Assembly (NCBI GenBank): GCA_037783545.1 | Contig: JBBELK010000482.1 | Span: 620,001-684,000, forward strand | Length of the DNA: 64,000 nt | Origin: Henricia sp. BOLD:AAB3569 | Lineage: Eukaryota; Echinodermata; Asteroidea; Spinulosida; Echinasteridae | Direction: 5' to 3' | Shown here: positions 31,501 to 43,500 of the stretch, one piece after another | Position numbering within the stretch: the stretch's first letter is position 1 | Layout of the letters: each line of letters begins with the position of its first letter | Notes under the pieces: model-generated | What the model saw: the letters and a program-made list of their open reading frames with translations, nothing else | Databases searched by the model: none | What the model was told of the DNA's origin: nothing | Translations under genes and position numbers: made by a program

Positions 31501-34500
31501 ATGTCCACCCTGCGGGGTGCTCCTGGCGCTGTTGCCATTATTAACGCTGCCATCAGGGAATCACCAGAACCATTTCGCTTCAACTAGGTGGGCTGCTGGC
31601 CAGTCGCTCAACCCTATCAGCACTTAGATTGTGGCATTCCCCTAACAGCTATCACAAATATCGCTTGGGTTGACGAGGCAACTGGTATTAAGTGCCTTGC
31701 CCAGGAACACAGACACGTTGGTCATAGTGGGGTTTGAACCCACAACCTCTGATTGGGAATTCAGGAGAAGAACGAAGCAATGTTATTTATTATTAAATAA
31801 ATATTATTTGTACTCGATAATAATGCGTACAGTGCGTATGACGTTCGACATTCAGGAAGCCAGCTCTCTTTCACATTTACAGTTCAAATACGTAAGATGT
31901 GAAATCCAAAGTGAACCACTCCCGAACAGCCGAACTTAGTGAAATGTTTCGTTCGGTCCGGTTCGGTTTGGAAGTGCAAAGTTCGGTAAAATCCTGTTCG
32001 GTTCGTCTGTTCGGTTACAGCATTAAACTTGAATAAGTACAACCCTGCTAGGCAGCCACCTAGTTGAAGCGAAATGGTTCTAGTGATTCCCTGATGGCAG
32101 CAATAATAATGGCAACAGTGCCAGGAGTATGTACTGTGCCATACAATAATAAACCATTTTTTATTAGTTTCAGTAAAATGTGTTGTTTTGCAATTACTTG
32201 GACTTTTCTTTTACTAGGTTTGAGATCTATGTGCGACTAAATTGTTTTCCTTTGCTGTGTTTTGCAGTGCTCTATTTATAACAGCTTGTAAAATCTCTTC
32301 TCCAAAACAAACAAAAATCCTTGTAAAAAAAATCCTTCAAAGTTTATTTTGAAACACTGGGATATTATCCCACTCATTTTCCGGGATGGGTTTTAGGATA
32401 ACAAATAAAGACCCCTCGGGCATGTACATCCTATACTGTTGGTCAACACTCCCCCAACGCTCTATAAAAACTACAGCACGATCGTGACGTCAAGCGTCAG
32501 TCGTCAGGGACATTTCAACGAGCCAACGATTCTGGGAACCGACATTTTCGCTCGGGCTTCAAGGCAATTAGACCGCGCTACGGACGTCATGGATTTTTTT
32601 GTCTTTAACCCAACACACCTTACTCATAGCTCACTTCAGGGGTTTGTGTATAAATGTTGTTTTCCGATTCCACAGAGAGGCAATTGAAACCCATCAACAT
32701 GTGATTGAAAGAAAATGGTTATATTTAGAGAGACAATTTCTAACTCAATTTGTACATGCGCGTAAGATGCTACCGATTTTGTACTACAATAAAACCGAGG
32801 TTGGGTGATTCTGTGAAAATGAAATATTTATACAACTCGTGACTGTGAAATAAAGCTATTTTAAGATTTTTGTGCAAAACTACAAGGAGCCTGGATCAAT
32901 ATTTTGTTATGATTGACTCAGGTATCCTATTATGGGCATATCCGTTTCCAAAACAAGTCATAAAATTACACATTAAATTCCATCAAAAATATTTATAGTT
33001 TAGTTATGTGGTGTAAATACAAAAACAAAAAATGCAAAAAAATATTCATTTTATACAAAACTTGTCAATATTTAAAAAAAAAGAGTTTCAGCACTTGTAA
33101 CAGAAATAATGCATTTTAAAACTCTAGTCTAGTCCAACCCATGTATGGTTTTTGTGATGAATTAATAGTAAAAAAAAATTGTTTGCAAATGATATATTAT
33201 TTTTTACAGCCCGTTTACACTTGAACCCGAGCTAGGGGTCGAACACCCTGCTCGGGATCAGCTCAGGATCACAAACTGAGTGTAAACGCTCTTGGAACCA
33301 AAAGTAAGGATCAGACCCCGATCTTGCGCCGGCGGAGCGTTGAACCCCGAGCACGGGATCAGTTTGTGGTTAGATAAGCAATTAATCTTTAACGCATCCG
33401 CTCCACAGTAGTTGCAGGGGGAAAGCCAGCGAAATTTAAGTGGCCTGTACATGCACACATAGAGCATGACCTTTGACTGCAACTTCTAGCGCCACGCTTG
33501 AGATCAACTACAGAATGTAAACGCGGCACTCAGAATCATTGCGATTGACACTGACGCATTGTTATCAGGGGATCAATCCTGATCCTGAGTTCGGAACCAG
33601 TGTAAACACGGTCCCAAAGGTACCATTTTACAAGGATAAAAAGTCATGTGGTGTTTGTTACCATTGCTGTTAACGCTTTTAGTCGGGTTTTTCTTGTCAA
33701 CTTGTGCAAGGAGCAGCGTATTTCGTGGCACGTATTTGGCGCGCGCGCACATTGCTGACGAGCCTGTGCCTTTAAGCATGAAATTTGTGCGACATTGAAC
33801 CAAGGTCGCCAAAACACTAAACAACAACCATCTTTTCACCTGCAGTGCCAATCAGTCAATACAACCATAGAACGGAAGTCGGGACGTGTTTGTGTATCTG
33901 TCTACACTGCGAGTCTATCGACCTCTAGTTCACAGAACTTGAACGATATTGACTGGAAGCAGCTACAAAGACAGCTGGTAGCTGCATCAATATTAAATTA
34001 TGCACACTTGGCAGAACACAAGCAGTTGGTTGAAGAGTGAATTAAATACCATTAAGGTAAAGACTCCGGGGAGAAGAGCAATAGCGCCCTCTGTTGATGC
34101 TTAGCTTCATTCATTATTTGCCCTATGGGACAAATTGGAGTTTGGACAAAAACACCAACTTTCCACGATTTGTTTTTAAATTAAAAAATATTCATAAATA
34201 CCTCAGACAGTTTACGCACCCCTATTGGCTGAGAGCACGTCACGTGGGCAGTCTTAAACTAGCGATAATGACCAGTGATAATGCCCGGCCGGCTGGCCGG
34301 CGTTTGTGCCCTAGTCAGCGCATATACGGAACACGTACAGGCACACAAAAACTGCATGCTCCCGAAAGCAAATTGTGCACTTCCGGTCGTGTGCGTGCGG
34401 GGGCAACACGCCTGCATTACGCGTAACGCGCGCGATCGAACAAAAACAAATTAACGCACAGCTAGCAGTTGTACGAACGCGGTGTTGACACTGTAGGAAA

Positions 34501-37500
34501 GTGAATGCAAAACGACGAGCTAATTTTGTTGAGTTTTACTGATTTACACAAAAAGGTCGGGCATTATCAGCACCCAGGACCCCTAGGTGGTTTTAAACGT
34601 AAGTTTATGATTGGCCAAACCTACTTTTAATCCCTAACTAATAATGGTAATTTTTGTATTCCACGTTATAATACTTATCCCTTATTTTTCACAACCAAAC
34701 ACAGGCATGAGTAATTTAATACTCAAGGTTGATCAGATTAGCCTTTTTTTTCAAAATGCCTAAAATCCGGAACGGGAAAATTTTTCTAAAACACCAGACA
34801 CTCAGTGGAGAACATAAACAGCGCCCTCTCTTGACTATTTAACATTATTGCACACTGCAAGCACAAGTTAAATTTTACTGGTAATGGGCTAGTTGAGAAA
34901 AAAAATCAGACAATTATTATCGTAGATGAAAATTTAAAGAAATCCTGGAATAAGGGCATTACATATCTGAAGAAGAATGTTGGTAAACTGACCTGCAGAA
35001 ATTTCAGTCGCATAAATTCATCAATACTTCAGAAAACCTTTGAAATTCATGCAGTTTTTTTAAAGCACTTACTTTATTTTAACATACTTTGTATTTTAGA
35101 CATCGGTAACCCTGTGAAAAACGCCGTTTTTATACGGCCGTTTTTGCGCCTTGCCACGAGTTGATTTAGACCTATTTGCTGACCGCCAATAATTCAAAAT
35201 ATTGACAGTAATTGTTCGATAACTAAACGTTGGTAAATTTTTTCGTTGATATCTCATTTGAAAGCGAATTAACTTAATGTTTCTAGAAAAATATCAACTC
35301 AAAAAAATATTATATTTTTCGAGGTGCCACACCCAAAATGCATGGACAATACATCTTTAAGGTGATGTTCTTACCTTGATCCTCCCCCTCCACCTCCCCC
35401 TCCCTCTCTCTTCGTTTGTCCTGCATCCTGTTGAAGGAGCACCTCTGCTCATCCATGCGTTTACCCTGGAAGCGACTCAAGATGTCAAAGAAACTGTCAT
35501 CGTCATCCATGATCTCTGGGGAAGACCTCTGTCAAAGCAAGGAAAGAAAAGACTTGTCACTACAGTTTACTTGATAAATAAGGTTGCGTCAGAATCATCT
35601 AACTTTGGCCGCTGGCACCTATAGACCCCCTTCGAACACGTGCAAATACGCCATTTTTGGAGTCAAATAATGCTGAGTCATTGTGGAAGCGATGTGCGTG
35701 CGCTGTGTGTCTTTCTGGTGGGCTTAATGCATTGCGCATTACGCACGCTATGGACACACACAACGCGCATGCACATTGCTTCCACAACGACGCGGCATTA
35801 TTTGACTCCCAAAATGACGTCATTGGCACGAGCTCAATAGTACATGTAATGACAATTATGCAGATTTAAAAGGTGGAAAGTCTGGTGGAAACCATCAGCC
35901 CAATATCATGCTGTGTAATGTTTCAGTTCAATTTTAGTGTGAGTGCCTCCGTTTATGACGGTACACAGTAACAGTACCACAGTGCTAGAGGGTGCTTTCC
36001 CACTCCACTAGAAAACAAGGCCAAATTTGTCCGAAAAAATATCAACTTCTATCACTAGTTTTCGAATACAATGTTTACAAAAATCATCCAAGAGGGTGGG
36101 GGAGTGTGGGGGGAAGGGAACAGAGGAGTTGGGTCAAAATGGAAAGTAATGATTTATGAAATATTTCTCCCTCTGGTGTGCTAAGAGTGCAACGTTGACG
36201 CCATTTTGATGCAGTTTCAAACATGAAGAATCGCCACCGGTTACAGTATTTTTGTGCACTTACGACTAGTTAAATATGGAAACGTAGGTATCAGCTATTG
36301 GCAAATGTTGCAAACATTGGCAATGTTTGTGTTAAATAGATTGCAACCCTCGCCACTCCAATTTTAAATGACTATGGCATAGGTACTAATAAGCTTTGCA
36401 CCAAGGGCCCACTGGTTTAATAGCAATTTGTTTGGAATCCACATTCAGCACAGCAGAGCACTACTCAGCAAAAAAACCCAGTAACACTAAACTACTTTGT
36501 AAAAAAATTTACGTACTAAAAAGTTTAAGTTGTTCTGAAGAGATAACTTAGGCCCAAAAAGGGTTACAAATAGTGTGACAACATGCCTTTCTAAAAACCC
36601 TGTGTACAAATTTCCAGTATATGCTCGTAACCGGGACGGACACTTGTGTTATATTTTAGGCCGTCCCGGTTACAAGCATACCGTATATTGGAAATTTGTA
36701 CACAGGGTTTTTAGAAAGGCATGTTGTTGCACTATTTGTAACCCTTTTTGGGCCTAAGTTATCTCTTCAGAACAACTGAAACTTATTTCTTTTATTTTGA
36801 GACCAGACAAATATATTTTTATGTAAAATATGGTCTGTGTTGCCAAAATGCCCCCTTTACCATGGAAAGGACTCACATGTGTTCTCTTGATTCCGAAAAA
36901 ATGTCACATAATGAATTCAGAATACCAGTGGGGCCAAGGCAATTTTTGATACAGATCACCGACTATGGTACCGGTATCCCTCGTGTGCTCTTTTTCTACA
37001 CATGTGCAACCCTTAAAGGTACATTATGCCTGGCATTAGGCAATTCCTGGAAATGAAAATCACCTGGAAAATGATGAAAGATTTGAAGGGGTGTATTCAT
37101 TTTTCCACTTGTTACACCAAAGTCAAAGTGTGCAGAAAACGAAGTAAAATTAAACCTCCAAAAACTTACTAATTATAAGATCAACACCAACCATTATTAC
37201 CATTAAGTTCAAAACCTGAACCCGAGTGTATGCATGCATTTGTTTGTGTATGGTTCAATGCAGGTTTACCTTAAAGGAAAGAAAGATTCGCCTTAGAATG
37301 GAGTGACTCAAATCTGACAACTTGTTGTTCTGCTCAGTTTCATTTTAAAGTGAATGGAAAATAAAGATATTATAAAACTCTTATAACACGAGTTGAGAAT
37401 ATGGACTGAAGAGTTTACATATGGACTGCCAATGAGGTCAGTAGTGCATGTCTATGCGCCCCGAGGGACTGAGTGACCACAAGAGGGTCCTATTTCCCGG

Positions 37501-40500
37501 AGGCAAAAGGCCAAGCGAAATAGGACCCTCTTGGGTATGTTTAGATGGAGGGCTACTTTTTTTAGCCCCAATCCAATTAACGAACTCAGCGGGGGTTTGC
37601 TGGAGCTAAAGTGAGTTAGTCCAAATTGCCCTCCCGTTTAAACGGTGATAACTCCGGAGCTACAGTTTCAAAAGAGCTAAAATGTGGTCAAATTTGATAG
37701 CATATTAACATTGGTCAGATGCCACAGAGCGAGGTCAGTTGCGTTCAGTGAGTAAATAACGGTGGAGCTAAGTCATTAAAGAAACACCCGCTGTGCTGAA
37801 AGTGGGGCTAGCCCCACAAATTTTGGGGGCTAAATTTGGGGAGGGCTAGCCCCAGAGCTAAATTGCGTTCTAACGACGGGAGTTTGGGATGGAGCTAGCT
37901 AGCTCGGGATCTAGCTCCAGAGATAGCCCCTCGTCTGAACGACCTACTTGTGGTCACTCACACTCCCGAGGGGAACACAGACGTGCACTGGTGACAAATA
38001 ATGCCATTCCATGTGTTTTATAACACGTCTCTGGCCAAAATATAAATGCAATGAAATTTGCTAAGAAGCAATCTAACAATAGGCATTAAAACAATACTTG
38101 TAGGTTTTTGAACAACAGGATTTTGAACATTGAACACTTCCACAATAAGAAGCTCAACAAGAGCAAGGCAGTTAAACTTTAAGGAAACTTTTGGCTTCCT
38201 AGTTTCAGTTTCCGAGCTGCCGTTCACCGACACAGTTGACAACCTCCAGAGGGTTCAGTAACCGGGCACTAGTTTTTGAGACTAGTGCACGGTCAGGAAC
38301 ACCAGTTACGCACATGTGAGTCTTGGCTCATGCGTTCAGTGTCGTGACTGCATTTCAGCTAGTCAGGATAAAGAATCAGAAAGAAGCACGTTACATCCAA
38401 TCAACTGAAACGAAAAAGAAACTTACCACCTTTTAAACCTATAACAATAACACTGCGTGTAGTAATTTATTTGAACTTATTTGTGGACAATAGTGTCCTC
38501 ACTGTCAGACCAAACGGTGTCTGAAGGTCACTTAAACCTTCAATGGTCACTTCATGGCACAGCTGTTGAACAGCTGTTTTAACTTTCAGTGATTAGCCAA
38601 GGGGTATGGCATGATTGTAATGAGCTGCACGGGATGTCTTCATGTTGGCTTAAAAAAGGCGAGTGCAAAATGGGCATTTCAAGCAACAGAATCCACCAGC
38701 AATCCATCCAAAGACTGCTGGGCAGTATGCGCCGACGATGCACTGCCTGTATTCAAATCAATGGTGGCCACACACGCTATTGAAAGGGGACTGACATTGC
38801 ACCCTCTTCTGTTCTTTACTGTAGAACAAACTGGTCAAAAACTTGACATGTCATCAATAAAATGCCAATGTTTTATTTTGAACTGTTACAATTTAATTAC
38901 ATTTTAAACAAGCGGTAAGTTTCTTTTGCGTTTCAGTATACATGTATGCACCTGCGACACCGGATATCACTAAACACAAAAGCGCCCCCAAAACCAACCA
39001 ATGCCCACGTTCGTCTTCTCCCCATACCAACCTGTTGGGGCGACACCTGTATATTGACGTTCTCCGTTTTAAGACACGCCGCCACCTCACCGCTACTGGA
39101 GCTGTTGGTCGAGTTGTTTGAGCTCTTACGGCTCAGTTTCTCTTTGTTGCTGGCTTTCCTCTTGAACTTAGCACCTGTTGGCTGTTTGGTCTTGCTGTTG
39201 GTCTTGCCGTTGGTCTTGCCGTTGGTCTTGCCGTTGGTCGTTACTGCAACGGCATTCTGGGGGAGGAAACGAGAAAACACCTGTCAACTTTGGAATTATT
39301 GAAAATGAACAACATTGAAGGTCACATAAAAACAAGCAAACAGAAATGTGACCTGCTCTGCAAAAAAGGGTCTTAAGTCGCGCTGGCTAGTATTCTTTTT
39401 AAAAAGAAATCCGCGGCAAATCCACGCTCAATAAAATACCAAAACACAATGGAAATTCCTGGCGGTGCCCAGATACCGCCTGGAATGTCTGTGTTCCCCC
39501 TGGAATGTCTGCGTTACGCCTGGAATTTCTTTTGTGTTTAGGTATTTTAATGAGCGTAGAAATGCCACAGATTTCTTTTTATGGTCGCAAAAAGAATACT
39601 AGCCAGCGCGAATTAAGACCCTTTTTTGCAGAGCGGGTCACAAATATGCAATTTACGTGCACATACTTAAGTCATTCATGATCATGGTCATTACAAGAAA
39701 ATAGGACCGTCTCCAAAATATATAGACACCGGGCTTCAGAGAACAAATTACCCTCACCATATAAACAGTATATGGCCTTGTGAATTGAGCAACACCTTTT
39801 AATACCTGTCGATATTACCCAAAACAGACGAACCGAACGGGATTTTACCGAACTGAACATTTTATTCAGTTCGGTTGTTCGGGAGTGGTTCACTTTGGAT
39901 TTCACATCTTACGTATTTTAACAGTAAATGTGAATGAGAGCTGGCTTCCTGAATACCAAAAACGTACTAAAAATGACTTTTTATACTTGCAAAAACATTT
40001 TGGATTTAACTGTCGAACGTCATATGCACTGTACGAAGCAATTCTTGTGCCGAATCAGATTCAACATTTTCAGCCTGGCGCCGGCCCCGGCCCCACCGTA
40101 CCGACATGACATGACTTTCCTTCCTCCATCCATATGACTTCAGTTACAGGTAATAAAATTACCATATTTTCTTGGACAGAATTATTCGCACAACATTGTG
40201 AAAAGGATTTTGATGGAAATCAATAACAGCACTAAGTACAATCTTCAGCACTAAGTACAATCTTCAGCGCTAAGTACAATCGTGAATGTGACTTTGAAAG
40301 GTTTTTAAAAAAATTAAATTTTCCCATAATGTTATCTGAATTTATCAAGTACATGTTCTATAGGGTGCGTATATGCCCGAAAAACTGGGCAAAAAAATTA
40401 TGTTTTTGCATACAACTTTTTTGTTAGCCAAACCGTTACACAGAAACAGATTTAACCAGTGTTTTAATAAGCAAAGGCGTCTCAACGATGCCAAAAAGGA

Positions 40501-43500
40501 GCTAAATTTAGAAGACGACCGTCGTCGTTTCAGTTTACCTTGTCCGGAGTCATGCTAACCAGCTGCAGTTGCTCCATGCTTTGCCTACGTTGCCTGTTTA
40601 ATTCTGTCAACAAACATCACAAAAGAACTAGCCAATACGGGTGGATTAACACCGAGCATTATCGCGCGTAATTGCGATGCGCGTCACTTTGAGAAAAAGC
40701 GGTGTGGAGGGAATTTGGAGTGCAACGACGCACTGAAAATCACAGAATCACAAAAAAAAAACTTTTCGCCCAAGTTGATTCAGTGGTTTTCTGTGCCTCA
40801 TTTCACACCAAATGTCCTCTAAACCGATTTTTCGACGCACAGTGACTATCCAAATTTCATGAGGAATTTTAATCTCTGAAATTTTTGCTCATAAAACCCA
40901 ACACTTTAGTTTTGTTGTTTCTGACAAAAAATGAAAATTTCATGAGAAATTCTACTCCAACATTGAAGGGGCCATTATGAGGGAAAAGCATAGCGCGACT
41001 TATATCACTTTTGAAGCGGTTCACATATATCAAGCAACACAACAACATACATACATGAACCGCAGAACTGGGACATTATGCAATTTAAGAGACAATTTGC
41101 AGTTCATCCACGGAATGACAAATGGTTTAATTTACGTAATCACCAGGGTTGATAAGCATGGGTGGTTCCATACGGCCACAATTCACCAACAAAGCAAATG
41201 ATATTGGATTAGATAATTGGCTTGCGAAAGTGCATCAACCGAATTGCAATTTTTCGTCACATTTTGGCGCAATGCCTGATTAATTGACACATTTTCATGT
41301 AGTTTAATTTGGAAATTGTGAAACTGGTGCCACCAATTAAGGGACACAAATACAACACCAATAAAATAAAAAAATATTTTTTGCCAAGAGTTTTGCATAA
41401 ATCATGACATACCTTTTTCTTTCAGTGTTTTCTTGTTTGCACTTTGTAGATCATCTTGGCTGCACACAAAAAAAGGAAAAAAAAGAGTATAATAAGGTTT
41501 TTTTTTTCAAACTTACCGTAAAGTAGCGTGACCAGATTTTTGAAAAAATGGATTTTGTCCTAATCTAACAATCACATGAAATACCCCTCCAAATTACTAT
41601 CTATGGGAAGAAAACAGGAAATTTGCAATCTCCAATTTTGATGTGGAAGCAAAAAGGGTGGTGTAATCACGGCACTACTTTATGTAGCCGGATAAATCAG
41701 TTTACTAAACTTCGGTGGATTTCTGACGATAGCCTGGAAATATACGGATTGACACTATGAGCAACTAACAATGGAAATTGGGCACACACTATTGTTAATA
41801 ACAATGGTTTGTGCCCAATTTCCATTGTTAGTTGCTCATAGTGTGAGGGCGCGAAATATCAGAATGGTAATGAGAAAAATATGAGGAATTACATGGTTTC
41901 AAAATCTCAAAAACCACGGGAAATTTTGAAGACGTCAAAGGGCCTGTCAAAACAAGCCAACATTTGATGACAAACAAGGACCAACATGAAGTTGGAACTT
42001 GTTGGACGTTGCATGGATGTGCTTGACCACACGACCCAACATGCTCCAAAATATCTTAACTGCGGTTGGCTGCTGCATTCACATGACAGGCGTTCTACTC
42101 TGCTATTGGTCTGTTTCATCCAACAAGCTCAAGCAAAGTTGGGCGATAGCTACATGGCCTAATTTGTCAGATGATGTTGGACGTTGTCTGGAGTGGCATC
42201 CACACCATTCAACTTTTGGTCGGCCGACATCGTCAGACAAATGTTGGTTCTTGTTGGCCAACAAATGTTGGATTATGTAGACTGGCCTTTACGAGCTACA
42301 GTGCCATGGGAACTTTTGAGGAATCCTTGGTTTTATACCAGAAAGTGTTAATAATAAATAATAATAAAGGCGCCTTAAAGGCCCAGTGTAACATTTGCAA
42401 TGACCACAAAAAGTAATCAGCGAGTTTACAGGGGAAAAGTTATGAAAGTAAAGATTTAATTAATAGCAACTACCCAATGAAATGTTTCCGCTCAAAATGA
42501 TATAATTTTACCAGAAAATAATCCGTAAAGATGAAATTATTTAGATTTACTTATTTTTGGTTCGCATCTACGCAGTCCAAAATGCATAAGCGCTGTGTAC
42601 TGCGTGTGCGTGTTCCAACGCGATTCGTTTTTATGGATGTGCGCCACAGAGTGCATGATGCAAACCACATAGTACCCGATCAACTGAGAACGAATATTTG
42701 AAACACCCCGCCAAGACCAGGAAAACGCATATGAATTTTCATGTTTTTTTTAAACGTGGTACATTTGACAAAGCTGAAATTGCTTCGGATGAACATGATG
42801 AATTTGTTGATGTCTTTCTTTTGATTTATAATGGTTTTATTCGCAGAATCGCTCAAAAAGGGATCATCTACAGGACCTTTAAGTCCTAAGATAGTCAATT
42901 CGATACCTTGGAGGGTCTTGGTCAAATCCGAGGACTGTTCGTAGGTCAGCCAGGTTCATTTGGGCTGTCAGCTCTCCCGTTTTGTCGCCGACCTAGGCAA
43001 ATCAACAAACATATCAGGGGCCAATTTCATAAAACCTGTTAGCACCCGTTTTCTGATTAAGCTAGCATACCAAATTGTATGCTAACCTACCGATTTTATG
43101 CTACACGATGCCATCTTTTTTCGTTGCCATATCGGCAAAATACGAGACATATTCCAAAGGATACACAACTTTCAGCTGTTGTTGAAGGGTCTTTCCAAAA
43201 TAGATACATTACCGATGAAGATATCAACATTTTTGACATTGACATATAAAGCAAAGCAGACAATGAATGCGTTGCATTCGACAGCATTGCATGCACAATC
43301 TCCACACGTGCTTAGAACACCAAGCTTTATGAAATACGCTCTTGCTTGAGCGAATTTGAGTGCTTTGTTTAATCCAAAATTTCTGATTAAGCGTAACATG
43401 TTTTATGAAACTGGCCCCAGAATAGTTTAAAATTTAGCATGCTTCCTCACTGAAGGAATGCATGTACCCAAAAAACAAACAACATTGTACTAAACAAGTG

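Larger units (their letters stand above)
25558..35374 (-). other. 9.8-kb GPSM intron
   Basis: The intron between GoLoco exons 1 and 2. It holds the GTGTAAACGC repeats, the 172-bp tandem repeat, SINEs, the possible plus-strand unit at 32440-32808 and CpG-rich element copies. Stretches 26600-28700, 29640-31460 and 32860-33200 show nothing I can name beyond AT-rich DNA and short chance ORFs. Confidence 0.85.

Noticed and set aside
36575..36757. Small ORF with mirrored residues
   Set aside because: It spans the centre of a palindrome, so the open frame is structural.
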